A stretch of 21,187 nucleotides of DNA. Origin: an uncultured Lachnospiraceae bacterium. Lineage in GTDB: Bacteria; Bacillota; Clostridia; Lachnospirales; Lachnospiraceae. The translations under genes were made by a program, and so were the position numbers. Position 1 is the stretch's first letter. Each line of letters begins with the position of its first letter. Below, one piece after another: positions 1 through 6,713 of the stretch. A model generated the notes under the pieces. That model saw only the letters and a list, made by a program, of their open reading frames with translations. It ran no database searches and was not told where the DNA came from. The stretch spans positions 1 to 21,187 of the forward strand of contig CAJTRK010000043.1 of assembly GCA_910578475.1 (NCBI GenBank), given 5' to 3'.

Positions 1-42
1 TAAACGAGTTTGTGGCAAGCAACGCGCCGACACAAATCTCGC

Positions 43-67
43 GATTGAAAATTTTTAATTTTCAATC
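43..67. other. Perfect AT-rich hairpin at left edge
   Basis: An 11-bp perfect inverted repeat (43-53 with 57-67) surrounds a 3-base TTT loop. It is AT-rich and has no clear T-tract after it on the plus strand. It lies downstream of rpmE and may belong to the end of a gene outside the window. Its function is not clear from the sequence. Confidence 0.4.
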
Positions 68-84
68 TTAACATCTGAATATTA

Positions 85-116
85 AAGAAGGTTGAGATAT
101 TCACCCCAACCTTTTT
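85..116 (-). terminator. Probable terminator of the rho-rpmE unit
   Basis: A stem AAGGTTG/CAACCTT (88-94 with 107-113), extendable by A-T and G-T pairs to 85-116, lies eight bases after the rpmE stop. The T-run is stronger on the plus strand (CCTTTTT) than on the minus strand (CCTTCTTT), so it may work in both directions. Confidence 0.6.
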
Positions 117-123
117 AAGCAAA

Positions 124-330
124 CTATTTGGTTTCCACACCGTATTTTTTATTGAACTTATCAATACGTCCGCGAGCCTGTGCAGCCTTCTGCTGACCTG
201 TGTAGAATGAATGACATTTGGAACAAACTTCTACATGAATCTCAGGTTTGGTAGAACCTGTTACGAATGTGTTTCCGCAGTTGCATGTTACAGTTGCCTG
301 ATGATACGCAGGATGAATTCCTTCTTTCAT
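124..330 (-). CDS. rpmE: 50S ribosomal protein L31
   Basis: This is ribosomal protein L31, a small zinc-ribbon protein of the large subunit. The 68-residue product begins MKEGIHPAYH, the usual L31 start, and carries the four-cysteine pattern CNCG...CSKCH, so it is the zinc-binding (C+) form. The typical L31 ending FTGQQK...GRIDKFNKKYG is present as FYTGQQK and RIDKFNKKYG. The frame stays open upstream to an ATG at 366, but the extra residues (MGTEFRKGMGIE) do not match the family and a GGAAAGG purine tract lies inside them, so the MKEG start at 330 is preferred. The gene lies 104 bp after rho, a common Firmicute order, and has its own promoter. Confidence 0.95.
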   Translation of the reverse strand: MKEGIHPAYHQATVTCNCGNTFVTGSTKPEIHVEVCSKCHSFYTGQQKAAQARGRIDKFNKKYGVETK

Positions 331-396
331 TTCAATACCCATTCCTTTCCTGAATTCTGTTCCCATCCACTACTGTTATGACCCAACAGCCTTTAT

Positions 397-425
397 ATTG
401 TAGCATAGCTGACAGGCGTATGCAA
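397..425 (-). promoter_or_regulatory. Promoter for rpmE in the rho-rpmE gap
   Basis: Read on the minus strand there is TTGCAT (420-425), a 17-base spacer, and TACAAT (397-402) preceded by TGC, an extended -10. It would start transcription about 60 bases before the rpmE start, allowing L31 to be made independently of rho. Inferred from consensus match only. Confidence 0.6.
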
Positions 426-434
426 GTGATTTTT

Positions 435-1838
435 TTAAAGGAATTTCATCTTTTTCACCATATTGACAAATTCAAAATTATTTCTTGTTCTGGCGAACAT
501 ATCCAACACTTTATCGACCGCTTCTTCCGGTTTCAGGCCGTTTAAAGCTTTTCGGATAATGTTTATCGCTTCCAGCTCTTCCGGCGTCAGAAGAAGGTCT
601 TCTCTTCTCGTCCCCGACTTCGGAATATCGATTGCCGGGAAAACGCGTCTTTCGGAAAGTTTACGGTCCAACACCATTTCCATATTGCCGGTTCCTTTAA
701 ATTCCTCATAAACAACATCGTCCATCTTGCTTCCCGTCTCCACGAGCGCCGTCGCAAGGATGGTCAGGCTGCCGCCTTCCCGCATATTTCTTGCCGCACC
801 GAAAAAGCGTTTCGGCATATGGAGCGCCGCGGGGTCAAGACCGCCGGACAAAGTACGTCCACTGGGCGGAACCGTCAGGTTATAGGCCCTTGTCAGTCTT
901 GTAATGCTGTCAAGCAGAATAACCACGTCTTTCTTATGCTCTACAAGGCGTTTTCCACGCTCGATAACCATCTCGGAAACTCTCTTATGATGCTCCGGCA
1001 GTTCGTCAAAAGTGGAATAGATAACTTCCACATTGGGCCCTTCAATCGCTTCCTTAATATCCGTTACTTCTTCCGGCCGCTCATCAATCAACAGAATAAT
1101 CAGATGCGCTTCCGGCGTATTCCTTGTGATGGATTTGGCAGCTTCTTTCAAAAGCGTCGTCTTTCCGGCCTTCGGCGGAGAGACTATCATACCTCTCTGT
1201 CCTTTTCCGACCGGGCTCATCAAGTCCATGATTCTCATGGCTACGGAAGACCCCGGCATTTCCAGTTTCAGGCGTTCGTTCGGAAAAATCGGCGTCAGGT
1301 CTTCAAAATTCACTCTCCGCATCGCTACATCCGGCGCATAACCGTTAATGGATTTTACATAAAGCAACGCGCTGAATTTCTCGCTCTGCGTCTTGATTCT
1401 CGTATTTCCTTCCAGTATATCCCCTGTCTTTAATCCGAATCTTCTAATCTGGCTCGGCGCAACATAAACGTCATTTTCTCCGGGCAGATAGTTTTCACAC
1501 CGGATGAAGCCGAAGCCGTCGCTCATAACTTCCAGAATGCCGTGCGCAACGATACCACTGTCGAGTTCGGACGGAAATCTTTCCTCCTCATTGCCGGAAG
1601 GAGCCCCTTCTGTTCTCTCTGTTCTCTCTGTTCGCTCCGGCCGTTCTGTTCGTTCCGGTCTTTTGGGCACAATGGATTTAACGGCAACTTCTTTCCCTTC
1701 TGCCTTGTCTTTCTCATCTTCCCGCAGCATCGCTTCCACCAATTCTGCTTTTTTCATCGTAGAGGTTCCTTTGATTCCCCTCGCTTTGGCGATGCCTTTC
1801 AAATCGGCAAGCGCCAATGATTCATACTTTTCTTTCAT
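435..1838 (-). CDS. rho: Transcription termination factor Rho
   Basis: Rho is the hexameric RNA-dependent ATPase and helicase that ends transcription on untranslated RNA. The 467-residue product has the N-terminal helical Rho_N domain (about 8-40), a charged linker (about 41-92), the cold-shock-like RNA-binding domain (about 97-165, with DGFGFIR), and the RecA-like motor. Within the motor are Walker A PPKAGKTT (221-228), Walker B VVILLD (305-310), the Q-loop PPSGRTLSGG (324-333) and the R-loop region GSKMDDVVYEEFKGTGN (369-385). The linker holds a low-complexity tract of repeated TER/PER tripeptides (about 60-77) made by a 9-base tandem repeat. The start at 1838 is supported by AGGAGG five bases upstream. 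It is followed by rpmE. Confidence 0.98.
   Translation of the reverse strand: MKEKYESLALADLKGIAKARGIKGTSTMKKAELVEAMLREDEKDKAEGKEVAVKSIVPKRPERTERPERTERTERTEGAPSGNEEERFPSELDSGIVAHGILEVMSDGFGFIRCENYLPGENDVYVAPSQIRRFGLKTGDILEGNTRIKTQSEKFSALLYVKSINGYAPDVAMRRVNFEDLTPIFPNERLKLEMPGSSVAMRIMDLMSPVGKGQRGMIVSPPKAGKTTLLKEAAKSITRNTPEAHLIILLIDERPEEVTDIKEAIEGPNVEVIYSTFDELPEHHKRVSEMVIERGKRLVEHKKDVVILLDSITRLTRAYNLTVPPSGRTLSGGLDPAALHMPKRFFGAARNMREGGSLTILATALVETGSKMDDVVYEEFKGTGNMEMVLDRKLSERRVFPAIDIPKSGTRREDLLLTPEELEAINIIRKALNGLKPEEAVDKVLDMFARTRNNFEFVNMVKKMKFL
1608..1661 (-). repeat. 9-bp tandem repeat inside rho
   Basis: About six copies of a degenerate nonamer (plus strand TCTGTTCTC, drifting to TCCGGTCTT) encode residues 60-77 of Rho, a run of Pro/Thr-Glu-Arg triplets. 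The unit length is a multiple of three, so changes in copy number would keep the frame. Confidence 0.8.
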
Positions 1839-2171
1839 ACATTCCTCCTGTACTTTCGCAATTTATGAACTCCCTTTTTGCATTCACTTAATCATTTTAT
1901 TTTATCAATTATCATTATTTTTCCCATCTTCAAATTCCGGTTTATATGATTTAAAATATTCGCCCGCCACTTTCAAAGCCTATGTACAAAATGATTTCTA
2001 TGGGTACACAATCCCGAAAAGGGAATTTATTAATACACCGCAAACACGGCTTTCTGCTCTTTACTCATTCAATCTTTGGTTTCTATCGGGATTCTAATAC
2101 TTGATATGTATACTGAAATGCCATAAATATCTCGTTATTAGAAAACATTATACAACAGTTTGTCTGAATAA

Positions 2172-2198
2172 GGAAGAGATTTTTTTAAAATCTCTTCC
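2172..2198. repeat. Perfect 12-bp hairpin
   Basis: GGAAGAGATTTT (2172-2183) and its exact complement AAAATCTCTTCC (2187-2198) flank a TTT loop. No T-run follows on either strand, so it is not an ordinary terminator. It may be the end of a decayed element or a regulatory stem. Confidence 0.55.
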
Positions 2199-2270
2199 AA
2201 ACAACAGATTCAACTGCTTTGCTCATTGTAATGACAATATTGGGGGCAAAAAATTGATGGGAACAGATAC

Positions 2271-2303
2271 TTTCAAAAAAATAAAAATTTTACTGTTTTG
2301 AAA
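2271..2303. repeat. A/T palindrome, copy 1
   Basis: TTTCAAAAAAATAAAAA followed by A/T sequence and a closing TTTTGAAA gives an imperfect palindrome just before the ATPase promoter. The same left arm recurs in the element at 2357-2389. Confidence 0.5.
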
Positions 2304-2311
2304 CCGCCCCC

Positions 2312-2340
2312 TTGTATATACTATCTTATGCTGATATAAT
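2312..2340 (+). promoter_or_regulatory. Promoter of the AAA ATPase gene
   Basis: A consensus TATAAT (2335-2340) lies 17 bases after TTGTAT (2312-2317). The -35 is weak (three of six) and the -10 is perfect. The predicted transcript starts near 2347 and would begin just before the palindrome at 2357-2389, placing that stem in the 5' leader. Confidence 0.65.
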
Positions 2341-2356
2341 AGGAATTGTAATGCAG

Positions 2357-2389
2357 TTTCAAAAAAATAAAAAAATATATTTTTTGAAA
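2357..2389. repeat. A/T palindrome, copy 2, in the ATPase leader
   Basis: TTTCAAAAAA pairs exactly with TTTTTTGAAA across an A/T centre. It shares TTTCAAAAAAATAAAAA with copy 1, about 86 bases upstream. It lies between the promoter and the start codon at 2402, where a stem could influence translation or bind a regulator. Confidence 0.5.
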
Positions 2390-2401
2390 GTGAGCAGTTA
2401 T

Positions 2402-3616
2402 ATGAAGACAATAACAAGAACAAAGTATCTGAATAGGATAATTGAGCTGAACCAGACTCCTGATATTAAAATCATTACAGGCATTCGTCGTTCGGGAAAG
2501 TCAAAATTGATGCAGGCATATATTGAGTACCTGAAAAATCATTATGAAAATATCAATATTATCTTTATTGACTTTATGGATTTGATATATGAAGAAATCA
2601 GAGAGTATCATGCACTTCATGCTTATGTAGAGGAACATTTTCAAGAGGAAAAAGCAAATTACCTTTTCGTGGATGAAGTTCAAATGTGTCCTAAATTTGA
2701 ATTGGCAATAAACAGTCTTTATTCCAAAGGAAAATATGATATTTATATTACGGGGTCTAATGCTTTTTTATTAAGCGCTGATTTGGCAACTCTTTTTACC
2801 GGACGTTATATCGAGATTCATGTGTTTCCATTCAGTTTTCAGGAATACTGCCAGTATTATGATGAGACCTGCGATAAAGAAAAACTCTTTGATGAGTATT
2901 CCATAAAGGGAGGACTGGCAGGTTCTTACGCTTACAGAACGGAAAATGATAGAATAAATTACATTAAGGAGGTTTATGAAACAATCGTCACGAGAGACCT
3001 TGTGCAAAAATATTCTTTGCCGGATACGTTGGTCCTGCAGAGACTGAGCGAATTCCTCATGGATAACGTCAGCAACCTTACCTCTCCAAACAAGGTCAGT
3101 CAGCTGCTGACCGCGAATAAGACAGCAACTAATCATGTAACAGTCGGCAGATATATTAAATATTTGTGTAATGCCTTTGTTTTTTATGACATAAAGCGTT
3201 ATGATATCCGCGGAAAGAAGTATTTGGAAAGTTCTGAAAAATTCTATTTGTGCGATACAGGTATCCGATATGCCATTTTAGGAAGCAGGAATATGGACTA
3301 CGGCAGAGTATATGAGAATCTTGTCTGTATTGAACTGCTCCGTCGGGGATATGATGTGTATGTTGGGAAATTGTATCAGAAGGAAATTGATTTTGTAGCG
3401 CAAAAAGGGAGTGAGAAAATCTATATTCAGGTCAGTGACAATATTTCGGAGCAGAATACTCTTGAAAGAGAATGTTTGCCATTACTGCAAATCCGAGATG
3501 CTTATCCCAAAAAGGTCATTGCCAGGACCAGACACCCGAAATATGATTATGAAGGTATTGAGATTTACAATATAGTTGATTGGCTGTTGCAGGAAGAGGA
3601 AAATGGTGCGCAATAA
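2402..3616 (+). CDS. AAA_14/DUF4143 family ATPase
   Basis: A 404-residue ATP-binding protein of the AAA_14 plus DUF4143 type, widespread in prokaryotes and of no settled function. Visible are Walker A GIRRSGKS (27-34), Walker B LFVDE (88-92) and the sensor ITGSN (116-120). A winged-helix-like middle follows, then a C-terminal DUF4143 domain with the remnants of a PD-(D/E)XK nuclease fold: ENLVCIELLRRG (305-316), EIDFV (328-332) and YIQVS (341-345), with glutamine in the usual lysine or glutamine position. The start MKTITRTKYL fits the family; an upstream in-frame start at 2312 would fall inside the promoter. The ribosome site is poor (GAAAGTGAG). The gene is clearly richer in A/T than its neighbours and stands alone, which suggests transfer. 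Confidence 0.9.
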   Translation: MKTITRTKYLNRIIELNQTPDIKIITGIRRSGKSKLMQAYIEYLKNHYENINIIFIDFMDLIYEEIREYHALHAYVEEHFQEEKANYLFVDEVQMCPKFELAINSLYSKGKYDIYITGSNAFLLSADLATLFTGRYIEIHVFPFSFQEYCQYYDETCDKEKLFDEYSIKGGLAGSYAYRTENDRINYIKEVYETIVTRDLVQKYSLPDTLVLQRLSEFLMDNVSNLTSPNKVSQLLTANKTATNHVTVGRYIKYLCNAFVFYDIKRYDIRGKKYLESSEKFYLCDTGIRYAILGSRNMDYGRVYENLVCIELLRRGYDVYVGKLYQKEIDFVAQKGSEKIYIQVSDNISEQNTLERECLPLLQIRDAYPKKVIARTRHPKYDYEGIEIYNIVDWLLQEEENGAQ

Positions 3617-3641
3617 ACATAATATCTTCAAAAACGGCAAC

Positions 3642-3696
3642 ACAGCCAGCGCAAAAATAATTTTGTAAAAAACAATTTTGTTTCTGCCCTGGCTGT
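3642..3696. terminator. Shared terminator region between convergent genes
   Basis: ACAGCCAG (3642-3649) pairs with CTGGCTGT (3689-3696) around a 39-base A/T-rich centre that contains T- and A-runs. It fills the 87-bp gap between the ends of the ATPase and telA genes. The long loop makes it an unusual terminator; the placement is the main argument. Confidence 0.45.
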
Positions 3697-3703
3697 ACCC
3701 GCT

Positions 3704-4849
3704 TTAAGCCTTCCGGCCGCTCATTTCCAATAGTTTTTGTTTCAATTCCTCTTCCATATACTGCATTTCCACTTCCGCGTTCCGTCTCCGTTCTCTTCCT
3801 TCTGCCTGAATCTTCATCACTTCATCGAGCGTGGAAATCAACGATGCGTTCGTATTTTTCAATGTCTCCATATCCACAATGCCGCGCTCCGATTCTTTTG
3901 CGCTCTCCACCGCCGCTGTCTTTAACACGGCCGCGTTTTTACGCAGAAGCTCGTTCGTCATATCCGTCACTTCCCGCTGTGCTTTTGCCGCCTGCTCCGC
4001 ATGATTGACGCCGAGGGCCAGCACCATCTGGCTTTTCCAGAGCGGAATCGTATTCACGACTGTTGACTGAATTTTTTCCACCATCATCGTATCGCTGCTC
4101 TGTACGAGGCGAATCTGCGGCGCCGTCTGAATGGAAATCATTCTTGTCAGCTCCAGGTCATGGATTTTCTTTTCAAAACGGTCACAAAGGCTCTCCAAAT
4201 CTTTTGCCTTCTGTGCATCTTCCGGCAGTCCGCTCAACTGCGCTTTCTGAACCAGCGCGGAAAGTTCTTCGTCCCGCGTCTTTTGCAGTTTCTTTTTTCC
4301 CGCAAGAATATACATGGACAGTTCTTTAAAATAGGTAAGATTCAAATCATACATCTTATCCAGCACCGCAACATCTTTCAAAAGCTGTACCTGATGCTGT
4401 TCAAGCGCCTGACAGATTTTTGTGATATTCGTCTCCGCTTTGGAATACTTCACTTTCATGGCGTCCAGCTTATTGGATGTTTTCTTAAAAATACCGAAAA
4501 TCCCCTTCGCTTCCTCTTCGTCAAAATCTTTCAATTCTGCAACGACGCCGGAAAGCATCTCTCCGATTTCTCCCAAATCCTTTGTTCTGACATTCTCCAG
4601 CGCATCGCCTGAAAAATCCGCCATTTTCTTCTGTGTACCGACGCCGTACTGCAAAATGGCATTAGAGTTATGTAAATCAATCTGACTGCTGAACTCATCC
4701 ACCATTTTCCGTTCTTCATCGGTCAGCATCGACTCATCCAGCTTCTCCCCTGCTTCCTTTTGGGCTTCCGTTTCCACCGGAACCTGCTTTTCCTCAAACA
4801 CTTCACCAAATACAAGCGTTGGTACTGTTGCTTCCTTTATATCGCTCAT
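3704..4849 (-). CDS. Toxic anion resistance protein, TelA/YaaN family
   Basis: A 381-residue, largely alpha-helical, soluble protein of the TelA family (tellurite and toxic anion resistance; B. subtilis YaaN and YceH). Matching traits are the acidic N-terminus, a long helical core with coiled-coil character, and the conserved stretch LTRMISIQTAPQIRLVQ (about 244-260) followed by IPLWKSQMVLALG, the family signature. The biochemical role of the family is not established; the name comes from a plasmid tellurite resistance locus. The start at 4849 has AAGGAG about ten bases upstream. It lies 46 bp after xpaC, the same pairing as xpaC-yaaN in B. subtilis, so the two are likely one transcript and act together at the membrane. 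Confidence 0.9.
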   Translation of the reverse strand: MSDIKEATVPTLVFGEVFEEKQVPVETEAQKEAGEKLDESMLTDEERKMVDEFSSQIDLHNSNAILQYGVGTQKKMADFSGDALENVRTKDLGEIGEMLSGVVAELKDFDEEEAKGIFGIFKKTSNKLDAMKVKYSKAETNITKICQALEQHQVQLLKDVAVLDKMYDLNLTYFKELSMYILAGKKKLQKTRDEELSALVQKAQLSGLPEDAQKAKDLESLCDRFEKKIHDLELTRMISIQTAPQIRLVQSSDTMMVEKIQSTVVNTIPLWKSQMVLALGVNHAEQAAKAQREVTDMTNELLRKNAAVLKTAAVESAKESERGIVDMETLKNTNASLISTLDEVMKIQAEGRERRRNAEVEMQYMEEELKQKLLEMSGRKA

Positions 4850-4895
4850 CGCTGTGCCGCTCCTTTCTGTGCCTGCGTTCTTGATTTTCCCTGTT

Positions 4896-6254
4896 TTATT
4901 TCTCAGTGCTCTCGAAATCCCCGCTCAGATATCCATCCTGTTTCAGCATCGTATGCAGCACGGAAATATCCGTCTGAATGTCCCATGCCTTTTCCCGGAA
5001 AAGCTCGTCCAGGAATTTTTCAAAAGCCTGATTGATTGTATCAACCGTATCTTCAATCTCTTTTTTCGTGCCGGAAATATTACAAAGTTCCAGATTCTGT
5101 CTGTCCAAATCCCGATATGCCTCAAGAAGCTTCTGCGTCGTCGGGAGGTAATAATTGAGCATTTTATGCAAATCCGCTGCCAGTTCCGGTTCCTTCTCCA
5201 CCCGGTCAAAAATCCGCGTTACAAGAAGTTCCAGCTTGTCCAGTTTTTCTGACATCTCTTCGCCGGGAATCTCGTCATTGCAAAGCCGAATCATCCGGAT
5301 ATAATTCTGCCCTTCTTCCAGCATTTTCTCATATTCTGTCCGGTTCTTTCCATCGCCCGCATCCTGCCCGGTTCCTTTCCCGGCCTTCTGCTGTTCCCGC
5401 AACTGTTTTTTCTCCAGTTCCTCCTGCCGCCTCTGCATTCTTTGCTGTTCCTCGTAATTTGACTGTGTCAGTCGATACTGCTCATACAGTTCTTCGCTGA
5501 CAATCAGGCAGCTTTCCTGTTTATCCAGATGTGCCTGTGGAAACCAGCCTTTCTGAATCATTCGTTTGATATCTTTCAGAACATATTTTCTGCTTTTTCC
5601 CGTCTTATGCGTCAATTCCTCGACGGAACAGTACAGCTTATGCTGTGCCGCGCTCACATACCGTCTGAAACGGTTCACCCGCTCTTTTAAGGTAATTCCA
5701 CGGCATCCGAATCCTGCTCCCGCCGCCGCCAAAAATATAAAAACAAAGGCTGTCGCCAGATATTCTCCTCCAAATCCCGCAAACATGGACATCACCAGTA
5801 AGATAAAAGCAAAAAATCCCGCGACTCCAAAAAGGCTGAATCCAAGCGCTATCATTACAATCCCGAGCGCTTTCCCTTTCGGCTTCCCGAAAAACCGCCT
5901 GTCCGGCCGTAAATTTGGCTTCATGTGACGGGGCGCATTTCGCACACTGTTCTGACTGGATGATGTAAAACCTGCCCGTACCTCATTCGCCGCGCCGTTT
6001 AAGCTCCTTCCCACTTCGTCCACGGCCTCATTGATGCTTTTCCCCACTTCGCCGACCGCATCGTTCAGGCTCTTTCCCATACTGCCGACCACGTTGTTCA
6101 GATTTTTGCCCGCGCCTCCGACGGCCTGGCTGACCGTTTCTCCGATGTCCCTGCTGAGTTTGGAGAAATCATTCGCGTCGATTGCATCCTGAACCTGCCG
6201 CCTGATATCTTCTCCAATTTGCTGCCATTCATTATTGTTCATCTTAACAACCAT
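4896..6254 (-). CDS. xpaC: XpaC-like 5-bromo-4-chloroindolyl phosphate hydrolysis family membrane protein
   Basis: A 452-residue protein of the XpaC type, identified from its layout and from its telA neighbour. The family name comes from a cloning phenotype and its true activity is unknown. From the N-terminus there are 11-residue repeats of the form VGxxGKSLNxA (about 34-99), a basic proline-rich stretch, two hydrophobic segments (about 129-157 and 165-183), a helix-turn-helix-like module CSVEELTHKTGKSRKYVLKD (209-228) continuing to LD at 244, a glutamine- and lysine-rich coiled coil (about 265-300), and a helical C-terminal domain. The first 11-mer unit begins well inside the protein, so the repeats extend the usual N-terminus. 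Either ATG at 6254 (GAGAGG five bases upstream) or MNNNEW at 6242 could be the start. Confidence 0.82.
   Translation of the reverse strand: MVVKMNNNEWQQIGEDIRRQVQDAIDANDFSKLSRDIGETVSQAVGGAGKNLNNVVGSMGKSLNDAVGEVGKSINEAVDEVGRSLNGAANEVRAGFTSSSQNSVRNAPRHMKPNLRPDRRFFGKPKGKALGIVMIALGFSLFGVAGFFAFILLVMSMFAGFGGEYLATAFVFIFLAAAGAGFGCRGITLKERVNRFRRYVSAAQHKLYCSVEELTHKTGKSRKYVLKDIKRMIQKGWFPQAHLDKQESCLIVSEELYEQYRLTQSNYEEQQRMQRRQEELEKKQLREQQKAGKGTGQDAGDGKNRTEYEKMLEEGQNYIRMIRLCNDEIPGEEMSEKLDKLELLVTRIFDRVEKEPELAADLHKMLNYYLPTTQKLLEAYRDLDRQNLELCNISGTKKEIEDTVDTINQAFEKFLDELFREKAWDIQTDISVLHTMLKQDGYLSGDFESTEK
5991..6155 (-). repeat. Five tandem 33-bp units encoding 11-residue repeats in XpaC
   Basis: Residues 34-88 divide into five 11-mers: SRDIGETVSQA, VGGAGKNLNNV, VGSMGKSLNDA, VGEVGKSINEA and VDEVGRSLNGA, with a partial sixth starting ANEVRAGF. 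The spacing of small and hydrophobic residues suggests one long amphipathic helix with an 11-residue period. Confidence 0.85.
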
Positions 6255-6282
6255 GCCTTCCTCTCAGCCTGCAACATTTTTA
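6246..6282 (-). repeat. xpaC start region, similar to the repeat at 21102-21167
   Basis: The minus-strand sequence GCAGGCTGAGAGGAAGGC, then ATG and GTTGTTAAGATGAA, closely matches GCAGGTTGAGAGAAAGGC, then ATG and GTTATTAGAATGAA near the right edge of the window. The shared part covers the ribosome site, the ATG and the following codons. Confidence 0.65.
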
Positions 6283-6329
6283 TTTCCCTTTTACGTTCCT
6301 TTCCGAATTAAAAATGGTTCTCTTTTATG

Positions 6330-6358
6330 ATTATACGGTAAATGAACGGAAAATGCAA
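6330..6358 (-). promoter_or_regulatory. Promoter of xpaC-telA
   Basis: On the minus strand TTGCAT (6353-6358) is followed after exactly 17 bases by a perfect TATAAT (6330-6335). Transcription would start near 6323, about 70 bases before the xpaC start codon. Its -35 lies 25 bases from the inverted-repeat element at 6384-6613. Confidence 0.75.
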
Positions 6359-6383
6359 TGCGCTTCCGCTTGTCCGTTCCGGT

Positions 6384-6613
6384 TATCTGTCAACAGCCCT
6401 TCCCCCCTGCCGGAGCGGCGCGCAGTTCTCTGGCGGAGGCCCTGGAAAGGCGCCGGTAGTTAGTGAAAAAGCGGCCTTGTGCCGATTTTGAACTTAGTAC
6501 CGCTGCAACCTAACAGAAAATTTACTTCGTAAATTATCTGTCGCGGAACGGGAGTGTGCCTCCAAAGAGAACTGCGCGCCGCTCCGGCAGGGGGGAAGGG
6601 CTGTTGACAGATA
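6384..6613. mobile_element. 230-bp element with perfect 48-bp terminal inverted repeats (MITE-like)
   Basis: Bases 6384-6431 and 6566-6613 are exact reverse complements over 48 bp, beginning TATCTGTCAACAGCCC. Pairing resumes inward with GGAGGC (6435-6440) and GCCTCC (6558-6563). The centre holds a further hairpin, CAGAAAATTTAC with GTAAATTATCTG around TTC (one mismatch). There is no coding capacity. No clear target duplication flanks it. It looks like a non-autonomous transposable element (MITE) or another long palindromic repeat unit; an RNA element or an invertible segment is less likely. It lies between the divergent promoters of xpaC and the malic enzyme gene, 25 bases from each -35 box. 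Confidence 0.7.
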
Positions 6614-6638
6614 CCATACATTATTCCCAAAGTCCTTA

Positions 6639-6667
6639 TTGCACAAAAATCATAAATACTATATGAT
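6639..6667 (+). promoter_or_regulatory. Promoter of the malic enzyme operon
   Basis: TTGCAC (6639-6644), a 17-base spacer and TATGAT (6662-6667) form a good vegetative promoter. The leader to the ATG at 6714 is about 40 bases and includes an AAAGGAAAAGG ribosome site eight bases before the start. Confidence 0.75.
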
Positions 6668-6713
6668 AATGTGAAAAGAAAGTTATGCTGACAGAAAGGA
6701 AAAGGTTATTCAT

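Larger units (their letters stand above)
1839..2401. other. AT-rich divergent intergenic region between rho and the ATPase gene
   Basis: This 560-bp stretch carries no credible gene. Short open frames exist, such as 2101-2301 on the plus strand, but they lack ribosome sites and protein-like composition. It must contain the rho leader and promoter on the minus strand, though no convincing -35/-10 pair was found there. It also holds a perfect 12-bp hairpin (2172-2198), two similar A/T palindromes (2271-2303 and 2357-2389) and the promoter of the ATPase gene. The upstream part (about 1930-2100) shows nothing recognisable. Confidence 0.6.

Noticed and set aside
819..1433. 204-codon frame opposite rho
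   Set aside because: It lies wholly within rho on the other strand and shows no recognisable protein features.
2101..2301. 66-codon ORF on the plus strand upstream of the ATPase
   Set aside because: No ribosome site, it crosses the hairpin at 2172-2198 and runs into a palindrome; composition is that of AT-rich intergenic DNA.
6246..6282. GGCTGAGAGG motif like the conserved part of a TPP riboswitch
   Set aside because: Only the CTGAGA block is present; the other conserved TPP riboswitch segments are absent nearby, and the gene is unrelated to thiamine. The same motif at 21102-21167 also lacks them.
6432..6565. Invertible promoter (phase-variable switch) in the core of the inverted-repeat element
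   Set aside because: The core shows only a weak TTGAAC/TAACAG pair, no recombinase gene is nearby, and both flanking genes have complete promoters outside the repeats. It is kept only as a minor alternative.
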